Shown: piece by piece, positions 51,977 through 60,764 of the stretch | Numbering within the stretch: the first letter of the stretch is position 1 | How the letters are laid out: every line of letters begins with the position of its first letter | From: DATKWD01 sp963704815 | Lineage (GTDB): Bacteria; Actinomycetota; Acidimicrobiia; Acidimicrobiales; Salinilacustritrichaceae | Length of the DNA stretch: 64,000 bases | Reading direction: 5' to 3' | NCBI GenBank assembly: GCA_963704815.1 | Contig: CAVPHU010000001.1 | Coordinates: 1,550,001-1,614,000 of the forward strand | Position numbers and translations under genes: made by a program | The notes under the pieces: generated by a model | The model's input: the letters and a program-made list of their open reading frames with translations, nothing else | Databases searched by the model: none | Told to the model about the DNA's origin: nothing

Positions 51977-53374
51977 TCACCCCGAGGTCGGGACCTTGCT
52001 GTCGGCGCCGGTCCCTTCGTCGCCGCCCTCATGGGTCAACCGGGCGGCGTCGGGATCGGGCTCGAGCGACGTTCCGTCGGGCAGCAGGTCGAGGTCCTCG
52101 TCGCCCACTCGCTCGACGAAGCCGACCGACGGTTTGGCGTCGGCTGCCTCGACCTCGCTCACGATCTGTTCGATGGGCTCGTTGAGCACATAGGTGCGCC
52201 ACAGGTGGCCGATGATGATCTTCAGCACCGCCGCGACCGGCACGGCCAGTAGGAGACCGAAGAAGCCGCCGAGGGTGCCTCCGGCCAGCAGGGCGAGCAT
52301 CACGACCGCCGGGTGGAGATTGACCGCCCGTTGCATGACGAGCGGTGAGATGAAGTGGTTGTCGATCTGCTGGGCCACGGTCATGACGATGGCCACGGCG
52401 ATCGCCTGGCTGACACCACCACCGGTGGTGAACGCGATCACGATGCCGGGAATGGCGCCCACCCAGGGTCCGATGAGGGGGATGACGTTGAACGCGCCCG
52501 CGATCATGCCGACGATCAACCAGAAGGGCAGGCCGATGATGGCCAGCCCGATCGACACCATCACACCGACGATCAGGGCCACGGCGAGTTGCCCGCGGAA
52601 GAACCCGCCGACCGCGTGATTGAGGCGGTGGGCGACGACCATCACCTCCTCCTTCGCGGTCGCAGGGACGAGATCCTCGGACACCCGGCGGATGTGGGGC
52701 AGGTCGACCAGGAGGTAGAAGGCGATGATCGGCCCGATCAGGAAGATGATGCCGACCTCGAAGACGCGTGTCCCGACCTCGCGGACGGTGCGGAGCTGCT
52801 CGGACAGACCGGTCTCGTCTTGGAAGCGGGTCTTGGCGTCGGCGGCCACGCGGTCAAGATCGGCCGCGAGAACGTCGTTGTTCTCCACCTCGAGTTGGTT
52901 CGCGGCTTCGCTGGTCACCGAGTCGAACTCCTCGGTGAAGGCGTCGCCGTTGTTGCCTCCACCCAGCTGGTCCTCGATCTCGGTCACGTTCGGGATCTCG
53001 ACGATCCAGCCGTTGTCCTTCGATCGCTCCGAGAGGTCGTTGACACTGTCCTCGAGCGACTCGCGGATCTCGGGCCACTCCTGCGACAGCTCGTCGGCCT
53101 GCCGCTGCACGAGGGGGGCGACGGCGAAGCCGAGACCGACCAGGATCGCCACGACCCCCAGGTAGGCGAGCGCCGTGCCCCCGACCCGCGGGACGTGTCG
53201 CTTCTGGAGAAACGTCACGACCGGGTTCAGGATGAACACGATCGCGCCACCGAGCACGAGCGGCGGAAAGACCACCCGGAAGGTCCAGGCGACCAGACCG
53301 AGCAGCGCGAGCAGGGCGAACAACCCGACGACGGCCCAGGCGAACATGCCGGCCCGACGGATGCGATCGCTCAC
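51977..53374 (-). CDS. AI-2E family transporter (DUF20)
   Basis: 465 residues, GTG at 53374. Hydrophobic helices at residues 10-60 (AWAVVGLFALLALLGLVAWT), then an extracytoplasmic domain from about 90 to 200, then five to six helices with NVIPLIGPWVGAIPGIVIAF and QQIDNHFISPLVMQRAVNLH, both strong family signatures. The family (PerM/YdiK/TqsA) exports small molecules or ions. A C-terminal acidic tail of about 60 residues follows. Frames extending further upstream overlap the divergent small membrane gene and are not used. Confidence 0.88.
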   Translation of the reverse strand: MSDRIRRAGMFAWAVVGLFALLALLGLVAWTFRVVFPPLVLGGAIVFILNPVVTFLQKRHVPRVGGTALAYLGVVAILVGLGFAVAPLVQRQADELSQEWPEIRESLEDSVNDLSERSKDNGWIVEIPNVTEIEDQLGGGNNGDAFTEEFDSVTSEAANQLEVENNDVLAADLDRVAADAKTRFQDETGLSEQLRTVREVGTRVFEVGIIFLIGPIIAFYLLVDLPHIRRVSEDLVPATAKEEVMVVAHRLNHAVGGFFRGQLAVALIVGVMVSIGLAIIGLPFWLIVGMIAGAFNVIPLIGPWVGAIPGIVIAFTTGGGVSQAIAVAIVMTVAQQIDNHFISPLVMQRAVNLHPAVVMLALLAGGTLGGFFGLLLAVPVAAVLKIIIGHLWRTYVLNEPIEQIVSEVEAADAKPSVGFVERVGDEDLDLLPDGTSLEPDPDAARLTHEGGDEGTGADSKVPTSG

Positions 53375-53449
53375 GAGGGCATGGTACCCACCGCCCCACG
53401 AGCCTTCGCCTCGGCGCATTCGAGGAGAATCGGCCGTATCCTCGGCCTC

Positions 53450-53641
53450 GTGGACGTGGAGCGCCCCAAACTGCCGGCGGGATTCGTCGCGATCGGTGCG
53501 GCGGTCGGTCTGGTGGTGGCCTTCTTCTTCATCCGCTGGGTGTTGGGCACCCTGCTGGGCCTGCTCCGCATGGGTCTGCTCATCGGCGTGGTCGCTGCGG
53601 TGATCTTCGTCGTGCTGCGGCTCAAGCCCGACCGCGACTGA
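53450..53641 (+). CDS. Small membrane protein
   Basis: 63 residues, GTG at 53450. VDVERPKLPAGFVAIGAAVG leads to two hydrophobic helices (VGLVVAFFFIRWVLGTLLGL and GLLIGVVAAVIFVVLRLKP) and a short charged end. It diverges from the AI-2E gene (75 bp gap) and overlaps the glycerate kinase 3' end by 20 bp. No family is assigned. Confidence 0.6.
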   Translation: MDVERPKLPAGFVAIGAAVGLVVAFFFIRWVLGTLLGLLRMGLLIGVVAAVIFVVLRLKPDRD

Positions 53642-54629
53642 CGGCTCGGGCTCCGAGCAGCTCGGCCGTGAGGACGCGGACCGCGTCCAGGGTCTCGGTG
53701 CGCGCCCGCTCGTCGCCGAAGCGATCCACCAGTGCGTGCACGGCGATCGGGGCGTCGATGTCATCGAGGACCTGCCCGACGACGGCGACGGCCTCGACCC
53801 CGGCGGCCGCCGCCAGGTCGGCCACCCCGCCCACGACCTTTCCCTCCAGCGACTGCTCGTCGAGGAAGCCCTCACCGGTCAGGACCAGATCGGCCCGCTC
53901 GATCTCGTCGTAGAGCTCGACTTCGTCGGCGACGATCTCGAACCCCGACGTCAGGGTCCCGCCGATCGCCGCCAGCGCGCCACCGAGGCCACCGGCGGCG
54001 CCGCCGCCGGGAATCGTGCGCACGTCGACCCCGTGCTCCTCGAGGTAGACGTCGGCCAGGCGCTCGAGTCGCCGCCGCAGGAGCTCGACCTGAGCGGGCG
54101 TTGCGCCCTTCTGCGGAGCGAACACCTCGGCCGCGTCGACGAACCTCGTGGTCACGTCGCAGGCGACGATGATCTCGACCCCGCGGAGCCGCTGGAGCGG
54201 ATAGAGGGCGCGGAGCGCGCCGAGTCCGCCGTCGGTCGTGGCGGAGCCCCCGAGTCCGACGATGATCCGCGAGGCGCCGCTCTCGACCGCCCGGGCGATG
54301 AGCTCGCCGGTGCCGTGGGTCGCGGCGGCGATGGGATCGTTCTCCTCGGCGCCCCCGAGCAGCTCGAGCCCGCTCGCGCGTGCCATCTCGATCACCGCCG
54401 TCCCCCGGACGAGACGCCATTCGGCTTCGACGGGATCTCCGAGCGGTCCGGTCACGGTCGCGGTTCGATTCGGTCCGCCCAGCGCTTCGAGCAGCCCTTC
54501 TCCGCCATCGGCCATCGGTACCGACGAAGCGGTCCACCCCGCCGCGGTCGCGGCGTCGCACATCGCTTCGGCCACCTCGCGCGCCGTGGCCGTCCCCCGG
54601 AACTTGTCGGGTGCGGCCACGAGATGCAT
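53622..54629 (-). CDS. Glycerate kinase (GlxK/GarK type)
   Basis: 335 residues from ATG 54629. MHLVAAPDKFRGTATAREVA is the conserved N-terminal A-P-D-K-F-K/R-G segment, PMADGGEGLLEALGG the substrate loop, GSASRIIVGLGG-type ASRIIVGLGGSATTDGG and PGGGAAGGLGGALAAIG the nucleotide site, and DLVLTGEGFLDEQSLEGKV the C-terminal signature. It phosphorylates glycerate (to 2- or 3-phosphoglycerate) in the cytoplasm. Convergent with the small membrane gene; it diverges from otsA with 78 bp between starts. Confidence 0.93.
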   Translation of the reverse strand: MHLVAAPDKFRGTATAREVAEAMCDAATAAGWTASSVPMADGGEGLLEALGGPNRTATVTGPLGDPVEAEWRLVRGTAVIEMARASGLELLGGAEENDPIAAATHGTGELIARAVESGASRIIVGLGGSATTDGGLGALRALYPLQRLRGVEIIVACDVTTRFVDAAEVFAPQKGATPAQVELLRRRLERLADVYLEEHGVDVRTIPGGGAAGGLGGALAAIGGTLTSGFEIVADEVELYDEIERADLVLTGEGFLDEQSLEGKVVGGVADLAAAAGVEAVAVVGQVLDDIDAPIAVHALVDRFGDERARTETLDAVRVLTAELLGARAVSRGRA

Positions 54630-54707
54630 GGCGCAAGTGTGGCCGGTGGAGACGGTCCCTGCCGTCCCACCGGCGGTCGGTTCGCCATCGCTAGGGTTTG
54701 GCGTCCG

Positions 54708-56078
54708 ATGGCCCGTGCACCGTTCGTCCTGGTCTCCAACCGCGGCCCGCTGACCTTCGACCTCGACGGCGACGATCTCGTGGCCCGTCGGGGCGCCGGT
54801 GGGTTGATCTCGGGGCTCGGGCCGATCGTCCGCGACACCGACGTTCTCTGGATCTCGGCGGCGATGAGCGACGGTGACCGGGTCGCAGCCCGTGCAGGTG
54901 TCGGTGTCCACGACGGGTTCCGGTCGCTGCTCGTCGATGTCGACCCCGCCACGTACGACAGCAGCTACGACGTCGTGTGCAATCAGATCCTGTGGTTCGT
55001 CCACCACGGCATGTTCGATCGGATGCGAACCCCACGTTTCGACCGCACCACGGTGAGGGCATGGGCGTCCTACCGGGCGGTCAACGAGGCATTCGCGGCG
55101 GCGGTCGTCGAGCACGCACCGTCAGGCGCCTGCGTCCTGGTCCAGGACTACCACCTGGCGCTGGTGGCGGCGTCGGTCTGCGACCGCCGACCCGACCTGC
55201 GGCTCGCCCACTTCTCGCACACCCCGTTCGCCACCCCCTCGGAGTTCTCGGTGCTGCCCGACGAGATGGCGAGCGACCTGCTCACCGGGATGGCTGCGCA
55301 TCACCTCTGCGCGTTCCACAGCCATCGCTGGCGCGACGCCTTCGTCGCCAGCTGCGAATCGGTGCTCGGGTCGAGCCCGGCCACGCTGGTCGCCCCGCTC
55401 GGTTCGGACCCCGACGACATCACCGCCGCGGCGCAGAGTGCCCGGTGCGACGAGGCGATGCGACACCTCGACGAACTGGTCGGCGACCGAGCCGTCATCG
55501 GGCGGGTCGACCGGATCGAACCCTCGAAGAACATCGTGCGGGGGTTCGAGGCCTACGACCTGTTCCTCACCGAGCACCCCGAGTGGCACGAGCGGGTCAC
55601 CTTCGTCGCATCCATCTACCCGAGCCGCCAGAACCTCGCCACCTATCAGGCCTACCGCCAGGAGGTCGAGACCAGGGTTGCGCAGGTGAACCGCCGCCAC
55701 GGCACCGAGACATGGCGCCCGATCGAACTCGACACCCGCGACGACTTCCCCTCGTCGGTCGCACTGCTCCGTCGGGCCGACGTGCTGATGGTCAACCCCG
55801 TCCGCGACGGGCTCAACCTGGTGGCGACCGAGGGTGCGCTCGTCAACGAACGCGACGTCGTCCTGCTGCTGTCACCCGAAGCCGGCAGCTTCGACACGCT
55901 CGCCGACGTCGTGATCGCCGTCCCACCCTTCGACCTGGCGGCGACGGCCGATGCCATGGGCCGAGCGCTCGACCTCGACACCGCCGAACGTTCGCGCCGC
56001 TTCCGGGCACTGCGGTCCCGTGCCTCCGAGCGGACCCCGGCGAACTGGCTCGACGACCAGCTCCGCGCACTCGACTGA
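54708..56078 (+). CDS. otsA: Trehalose-6-phosphate synthase
   Basis: 456 residues of GT20. LVSNRGPLTFDLDGDDLVAR and RRGAGGLISGLGPI hold the N-terminal glucose-6-phosphate loop; VLVQDYHLALVA is the Q-D-Y-H-L motif; IGRVDRIEPSKNIVRGFEAY the G-R-x-D-x-x-K UDP-glucose site; RRADVLMVNPVRDGLNLVAT and EGALVNERDVVLLLSPEAGS complete the C-terminal donor half. It makes trehalose-6-phosphate from UDP-glucose (or another NDP-glucose) and glucose-6-phosphate. Convergent with otsB, 36 bp apart, so the two-step OtsAB pathway is present. Confidence 0.93.
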   Translation: MARAPFVLVSNRGPLTFDLDGDDLVARRGAGGLISGLGPIVRDTDVLWISAAMSDGDRVAARAGVGVHDGFRSLLVDVDPATYDSSYDVVCNQILWFVHHGMFDRMRTPRFDRTTVRAWASYRAVNEAFAAAVVEHAPSGACVLVQDYHLALVAASVCDRRPDLRLAHFSHTPFATPSEFSVLPDEMASDLLTGMAAHHLCAFHSHRWRDAFVASCESVLGSSPATLVAPLGSDPDDITAAAQSARCDEAMRHLDELVGDRAVIGRVDRIEPSKNIVRGFEAYDLFLTEHPEWHERVTFVASIYPSRQNLATYQAYRQEVETRVAQVNRRHGTETWRPIELDTRDDFPSSVALLRRADVLMVNPVRDGLNLVATEGALVNERDVVLLLSPEAGSFDTLADVVIAVPPFDLAATADAMGRALDLDTAERSRRFRALRSRASERTPANWLDDQLRALD

Positions 56079-56114
56079 GGAACTGCGGCTCGGGGCCTGC
56101 CCGGGTCGGAGGCG

Positions 56115-56882
56115 TCAGGCCTCGGGGTCGAGCAGGCTCCGGCAGAGGTCGACGAAGTCAGTCGGGCCGCCGATGACGAGATCGGCGCGATCGAGCAACT
56201 CGGCGGGGGCCTCTGGCGAGCTGACGGCGATCCGGACGACCGTTCGCCCCTGGTCCGCGAGCCGGTCGAGTGCGTCGAACGCCGGGAGGTCGCCGACGTC
56301 GTCGCCGGCATACATGACCGCGCTCAGCTTGTCGGCGAGGCGTTCGATGGCTGTTCCCTTGTCGGCTTCGATGGGTGGGTGGAGCTCGACGGACATGCGG
56401 GCCGACCGGGCGACGAGACCCGAACGTCGCGCTTCGGCCGCGGCCCAGGCGACGACGGCCGCTTCGGCCTCGGGACGCTCGCGGTAGTGGAGGGTCAGCG
56501 ACAGGCCCTTGTTCTCGACGCGCATCCCCTCGGGTCCTCGGGCTTCGGCTCGCATGGTCGTGTCGGCCACCACCTCGCGCCACGCACCACCGCCGTTGAA
56601 GTCGTGCCGCCGCCCGCGGCGACGGAATTCGAGGCCGTACAGACCGACCATCACCAGCGATCGTGGGAGCCGGGTCTCGAGAAACGACACCGGTCGGCCC
56701 GAGACGGCGGCAACGAGTCCGAACTCCTTGGTGAGCGCCAGCAGGACCGCCTCGGCGCCATCGACGGCGACCGCCTCCTCGGGCTCGGGAACGATCTCGG
56801 CGAGGACGCCGTCGAAGTCGGCGAAGATCCCCGTGCTCCGACGATCGACCAGGAGCGGAGCGAGTACGGGGGCGGGCGACAC
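56115..56882 (-). CDS. otsB: Trehalose-6-phosphate phosphatase
   Basis: 255 residues with GTG 56882; a longer start (GTG 56984) would overlap the LytR_C gene 3' end and add an unconserved segment. HAD superfamily: FADFDGVLAEIVPEPEEAVA has the D-x-D nucleophile; AAVSGRPVSFLETRLP, YGLEFRRRGRR, LHPPIEADKGTAIERLA with the catalytic Lys, and YAGDDVGDLPAFDAL with the acidic Mg site. It removes phosphate from trehalose-6-phosphate. Tail-to-tail with otsA, unlike the usual tandem arrangement. Confidence 0.88.
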   Translation of the reverse strand: MSPAPVLAPLLVDRRSTGIFADFDGVLAEIVPEPEEAVAVDGAEAVLLALTKEFGLVAAVSGRPVSFLETRLPRSLVMVGLYGLEFRRRGRRHDFNGGGAWREVVADTTMRAEARGPEGMRVENKGLSLTLHYRERPEAEAAVVAWAAAEARRSGLVARSARMSVELHPPIEADKGTAIERLADKLSAVMYAGDDVGDLPAFDALDRLADQGRTVVRIAVSSPEAPAELLDRADLVIGGPTDFVDLCRSLLDPEA

Positions 56883-56961
56883 GGATTCAGACGCTACGAG
56901 ATCCGAGCCGGCGGTTCTGCACGCGGCGAGGGCGAGGTCGGGACCGGCGCCGGTTGCGGCC

Positions 56962-57489
56962 TCAGCCGCCGGCGATGTCGGCACCCACGAGCACCACCAC
57001 GTTGGGTGCACTCTGACCGTCGGGCACCTCGACGGGGCTCGGGACGGGGAGCGGCTGCACCGACGTTTCCGGGGCACCGATCGCCAAGGCCACCCCGGCT
57101 GCCTCCTGCTCGAACCCCTCGGCGAAGTAGACGATCGACTCCTCGATGTTCGGGTCGCAGTTGGTCGGGTCCAGCGTGGCGTAGTTGAGTGCGTTCAACT
57201 CGTCGGTGATCCGACTTCCGACGCCGTCGGTCGAGGACGCATTGCAGACGAGCACTCGCACCTGTTCGACCGGAAGCGCCTCCGCGACGGTGGTCGAGGT
57301 CGTGTCGTCGGCCGTGGTCGTGGTGGTCTCGGCACCGGCGGGCAACGCCGCCGGGCTGCTCGAGCTGCCACCGGAATCGGTGTCGAGGCCGGTGCCGATG
57401 AGCACGAAACCGACGAGGAGGGCGACCGCGATGAGGGCGATGCCGCGGGGCGATGCCCCGCTCAACGGACTGGTCCCGCCTTCGCTCAT
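56962..57489 (-). CDS. LytR C-terminal domain (LytR_C) protein, membrane-anchored
   Basis: 175 residues. A membrane anchor (GIALIAVALLVGFVLIG) is followed by a Thr/Ser-rich linker and the LytR_C domain: VRVLVCNASSTDGVGSRITD ... ATLDPTNCDPNIEESIVYFA. The domain is usually fused to LytR-CpsA-Psr phosphotransferases; stand-alone forms occur in actinobacteria, often downstream of DUF3263. ATG 57489 overlaps the DUF3263 stop (ATGA). Its role in envelope assembly is inferred. Confidence 0.88.
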   Translation of the reverse strand: MSEGGTSPLSGASPRGIALIAVALLVGFVLIGTGLDTDSGGSSSSPAALPAGAETTTTTADDTTSTTVAEALPVEQVRVLVCNASSTDGVGSRITDELNALNYATLDPTNCDPNIEESIVYFAEGFEQEAAGVALAIGAPETSVQPLPVPSPVEVPDGQSAPNVVVLVGADIAGG

Positions 57490-57746
57490 CGACCTTGCCA
57501 GCCTTCGGAGGGGCGTCCCTCGACGCGCTCACGCCGACGGCGGGAGCGGCTGCGCAGCAGTCGTCTGATCACCAATGGGTCGTACTCCATCGCCTCGGGG
57601 TCCTCGAGCAGGTCTTGGAGGATCTGATAGTAACGAGTGGCCGACAGCTCGAACCGTTCGCGGATGAGCGCTTCCTTCGGGCCGGTCTCGGCCCACCAAC
57701 CCCGCTCGAAGTCGAGCATCGCCTTGTCGCGTTCGGTGATCGGCAT
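57486..57746 (-). CDS. DUF3263 family protein
   Basis: 86 residues. MLDFERGWWAETGPKEALI then RERFELSATRYYQILQDLLE then AMEYDPLVIRRLLRSRSRRR, the defining pattern of DUF3263, an actinobacterial helix-turn-helix-like protein of unknown function. It is normally followed by LytR_C, as here, with an ATGA overlap. ATG start. Confidence 0.92.
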   Translation of the reverse strand: MPITERDKAMLDFERGWWAETGPKEALIRERFELSATRYYQILQDLLEDPEAMEYDPLVIRRLLRSRSRRRRERVEGRPSEGWQGR

Positions 57747-57847
57747 CGCCCGACATTGTGACCCGCCAGACCTCGGGAAACACGGACCCCCGCGTCAGGA
57801 GGTGCACGGACCGGGCGGAGACTTCGCAGCCGCCGGTGAGCTTCGGA

Positions 57848-57918
57848 GCCCGGACGGGGAGTCGAACCCCGATCTCCTGATTACAAAACAGGTGCTCTGG
57901 CCATTGAGCTATCCGGGC
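57848..57918 (-). tRNA. tRNA-Thr (anticodon TGT)
   Basis: 71 nt cloverleaf on the minus strand. The 7-bp acceptor is GCCCGGA/TCCGGGC, D-arm GCTC...GAGC, anticodon loop TTTGTAA with TGT at 57885-57883, and T-arm CGGGG-TTCGACT-CCCCG. The anticodon stem has one U-U mismatch at 31-39 and the variable loop is 4 nt, so it is slightly short but complete. It reads threonine ACA codons. No CCA is encoded. Confidence 0.92.
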
Positions 57919-57991
57919 GCAGGACGTCGCACACCCGTGCGACGATGCCGCAGGGTAGCGGCCGGCCACGGGACGCCGAACCCGTCGTTCC

Positions 57992-58894
57992 TCAGCGCGT
58001 CGAGCGGGCGCGCACCACCTCGAAGAGGGCCAGGGCGCCCGCGGTGCTGACGTTGAGCGAGTCGAGCTGCCCGGCGAGCGGGATCGACACGATCTCGTCG
58101 CACCGCTCACGCACCAGGCGCGACAGTCCGGCCCCTTCGGCGCCCAACACCACGCAGACTGCGTCGGTCATGGCGGCCAGCGGGTCGAAGAGCCCATGGC
58201 GACCGCCGGCATCGAAGCCCAGGGTCCAGACATCGGCATCGCGCAGGGTGGCGAGCGCGGTGGGGAGCCCACCCACCATGGCGATCCGGAGGTGCTCGAC
58301 GGCGCCGGCCGCGGCCTTCGCCACGGCCGGGGTCACGTTGGCCGCCCGGTGGCGGGGAAGGATCACTCCGGTGACACCCGCGCACTCGGCGGTGCGGAGC
58401 AGCGCGCCCAGATTGCCGGGGTCGGTGACCCCGTCGAGCGCGAGCAGGAACGGTGGTGTGCCGCCGACCGGCGTGCACAGGTCGAGAACCTCGTGATCGT
58501 GAAGCGGCGCGGCCTTGGCCACCACCCCCTGCGGTGCCTCGGTGCGCGCCAGATCGCGAAGCTTCGAGCGGCTGATCTCGCGCACGAGCACCCGCCGCGA
58601 CCGAGCCAGTTCGAGGATCTCCTCGAGAATCGGGCGGTCGTCGGCATCCGCGCTGACCAGGACTTCGTTGATCCTGCGACTTCCGGCCATCAGCAACTCA
58701 CGAACGGCCTGCCGGCCTTCGATCTGCTCGCCGCCCACACCTTTCGGAGGTCCGGAGCTCGTGGCCGCTCGCTCGGGGCGACCGCCGACCTTGCCGGTCA
58801 CGCGGGTGCTGGGCCGCCGGCTCTTGGGAACTCGACCGGGGGTGGGCGAGCGGCGGGTGGGAGGCGGACGGCGGCGACGGTTGTTCGAACTCAT
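57992..58894 (-). CDS. rlmB: 23S rRNA (guanosine-2'-O)-methyltransferase RlmB / TrmH family
   Basis: 300 residues from ATG 58894, which overlaps the ispF stop (ATGA). The N-terminal 60 residues are basic and Pro/Arg-rich. SpoU substrate-binding domain: EQIEGRQAVRELLMAGSRRI. The SpoU methyltransferase domain has LALDGVTDPGNLGALLRTAE (N-x-G motif 1), VCVVLGAEGAGLSRLVRERC (motif 2) and IPLAGQLDSLNVSTAGALAL (motif 3), forming the trefoil-knot SAM site. It is predicted to methylate G2251 of 23S rRNA. Confidence 0.93.
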   Translation of the reverse strand: MSSNNRRRRPPPTRRSPTPGRVPKSRRPSTRVTGKVGGRPERAATSSGPPKGVGGEQIEGRQAVRELLMAGSRRINEVLVSADADDRPILEEILELARSRRVLVREISRSKLRDLARTEAPQGVVAKAAPLHDHEVLDLCTPVGGTPPFLLALDGVTDPGNLGALLRTAECAGVTGVILPRHRAANVTPAVAKAAAGAVEHLRIAMVGGLPTALATLRDADVWTLGFDAGGRHGLFDPLAAMTDAVCVVLGAEGAGLSRLVRERCDEIVSIPLAGQLDSLNVSTAGALALFEVVRARSTR

Positions 58895-59361
58895 CGGGAC
58901 ACCACGGCGACGGCCCATGAGGCAACACCCTCACCGCGCCCGAGCGAGCCGACTCCCTCGGTCCGTTTGCCCTTGACCGTGACCGGTGCACCGACGGCTT
59001 CGGACAACCTTCGCTGCATCTCGTCGCGGACCGGTGCGATGCGGGGCCGATCGAGGACCACCACACAATCGACGTTGCCGATGTCGAAGCCGGCGTCGGC
59101 GACCAGGCCGGCAGCAGTGCGCAGCAACTCGATGCTGTCGGCACCGGCGAACGCAGCATCGGTGTCAGGGAACATCGAGCCGATGTCGCCGAGACCGGCT
59201 GCGCCCAGGATGGCATCGGTGCAGGCATGGGCGACCACGTCGGCGTCGGAGTGGCCGGCCAGACCCGGCTCGTCAGCGAAGGTCACCCCGCCCAACACGA
59301 GGGTGCGGGCTGCATCGGCCGATGGCGGGTGCACGTCGAATCCGTTGCCCACGCGGATCAT
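58891..59361 (-). CDS. ispF: 2-C-methyl-D-erythritol 2,4-cyclodiphosphate synthase
   Basis: 156 residues. RVGNGFDVHPPSADAARTLV carries the D-x-H zinc ligands; GLAGHSDADVVAHACTDAIL holds the conserved H-S-D-A-D; GDIGSMFPDTDAAFAGADSI the substrate Asp. It catalyses the fifth MEP-pathway step. ATG 59361 overlaps the ispD stop; its TGA overlaps the rlmB ATG. Operon ispD-ispF-rlmB. Confidence 0.95.
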   Translation of the reverse strand: MIRVGNGFDVHPPSADAARTLVLGGVTFADEPGLAGHSDADVVAHACTDAILGAAGLGDIGSMFPDTDAAFAGADSIELLRTAAGLVADAGFDIGNVDCVVVLDRPRIAPVRDEMQRRLSEAVGAPVTVKGKRTEGVGSLGRGEGVASWAVAVVSR

Positions 59362-59987
59362 CGGGCGGTCTCGGTCAGGAGGGCCTCGGCCAACGCCAAG
59401 TCGGTGGCGCGGGTCAGCTTGAAGTTGTCCGGATGGCCCTGCACGAGCACCACCTTGCCACCGATCTCCTCGACCAGCGTCGCATCGTCACTGGCCTCGC
59501 CACCGGCTGCGTGGGCCTGACGCAGCGCGTCGGCCCGGAACCCTTGGGGTGTCTGCACGGCCACGAGGGTCGATCGGTCGATGGCGCCACCGTCGCGAGA
59601 CCGCACCGAATCGACGAGATCGACCACCGGGACCACGGCATCTGCGCCCGCGGCGACGGTCGTCGCGACCCGCTCGAACAGGGCAGGATCGGCCAGCGGC
59701 CGGGCTGCGTCGTGCACCAACACGATGTCGGCGTCGGCCGCCACCGCCGCAAGACCGGCGCGGACCGAGGCGGACCGGCTGTCGCCGCCCACCACGACCA
59801 CGTCGGCGTCGGGCTCGGGCACGTCCTGGTGTTCGGCAGCCACCACCACCACGACCCCGTCGCTCACCGAACGCGCGGCCGCGATGGCGTGGTCGATCAC
59901 CCGCCGACCGGCAAGCGGGTCGTACTGCTTCGGGCGGCCATACCGGGTTCCGGATCCGGCGGCCACGACTATCGACCAGGTGGTCAT
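59358..59987 (-). CDS. ispD: 2-C-methyl-D-erythritol 4-phosphate cytidylyltransferase
   Basis: 209 residues from ATG 59987. SIVVAAGSGTRYGRPKQYDP holds the nucleotide-binding G-x-G-x-R and Lys; VLVHDAARPLADPALFERVA contains the H-D-A-A-R-P motif; LVAVQTPQGFRADALRQAHA the T-P-Q signature; and DNFKLTRATDLALAEALL the C-terminal substrate Lys. It makes CDP-methylerythritol in the MEP pathway. The frame continues upstream without homology, so the ATG is chosen. It diverges from the crp-like gene with 75 bp between starts. Confidence 0.95.
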   Translation of the reverse strand: MTTWSIVVAAGSGTRYGRPKQYDPLAGRRVIDHAIAAARSVSDGVVVVVAAEHQDVPEPDADVVVVGGDSRSASVRAGLAAVAADADIVLVHDAARPLADPALFERVATTVAAGADAVVPVVDLVDSVRSRDGGAIDRSTLVAVQTPQGFRADALRQAHAAGGEASDDATLVEEIGGKVVLVQGHPDNFKLTRATDLALAEALLTETAR

Positions 59988-60062
59988 CGGCACGGAACCG
60001 TACGCGCGCCTACATTGCTCATGCCATGTGTCGTGTCGAGGGAGTGACGAGGTGAGACGTCC

Positions 60063-60731
60063 ATGACCGATTCGTCCGTCGTCGACCTCCTCGGCGATCT
60101 CGACCTGCTCGCCGATCTCGACGTCGGTGAGCTCGAACGCATCGCCGAGTCCGGTGTGCCGCAACGGCTGCGGCGCGGCGACGTGGTGTTCGGCGAGGGC
60201 GACGCCGCCGACGATCTCTACGTGGTCCAGCGTGGCCGGGTGGCGATGGTCAACAAGTCCTTCGACGGCCGCGAATCGGTCGTGTACCTGATGGAACCGG
60301 GCGACGTGTTCGGCGACATGCCGTTGTTCGACGGCCTCACCCGATCGACCGAGGCGCGAGCGCTCGAGACCTCACAGGTCATCCGGATTCCCTACGACCC
60401 GATTCGCCTTGTCTACGAGAACCACCCCAGGATGTTGTGGCGGGTGATCGAGCTGTTGAGCACCCGCCTGCGCAACACCGACGCCGCCCTCGCCGACTCG
60501 GTGTTCCTCGACGTCACGGGCCGCACGGCCAAGCGACTCCTCGAGATGGCCGGCGATCGCGACAGCTTCGAGCTCCCGGTGACCCAGGAAGAGCTGGCCG
60601 GCATGGTCGGGGCATCCCGTGAGCGGGTGAACAAGGCCATCGCCAGCTTCGTCAAGCTCGGATGGATCGACCAGGCCGACCGGAGCTACACCATCCTCGA
60701 CCGCCAGCAGCTCGAGATCCGCGCGAGCTAG
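60063..60731 (+). CDS. Crp/Fnr family transcriptional regulator
   Basis: 222 residues. An N-terminal cyclic-nucleotide-binding domain (about 20-130): RRGDVVFGEGDAADDLYVVQ, VAMVNKSFDGRESVVYLMEP and GDVFGDMPLFDGLTRSTEAR. The loop has no R-x-A-A-x-x motif typical of cAMP binding; the R-S-T-E-A-R variant is present. The C-terminal Crp-type helix-turn-helix is LPVTQEELAGMVGASRERVN. It is a global-type regulator, without adjacent target genes to specify its role. It resembles actinobacterial Crp, which is often beside nth; nth is not here. Confidence 0.88.
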   Translation: MTDSSVVDLLGDLDLLADLDVGELERIAESGVPQRLRRGDVVFGEGDAADDLYVVQRGRVAMVNKSFDGRESVVYLMEPGDVFGDMPLFDGLTRSTEARALETSQVIRIPYDPIRLVYENHPRMLWRVIELLSTRLRNTDAALADSVFLDVTGRTAKRLLEMAGDRDSFELPVTQEELAGMVGASRERVNKAIASFVKLGWIDQADRSYTILDRQQLEIRAS

Positions 60732-60764
60732 CGGGCGAGCGGACCTGCGCTGCCGCGACCGACC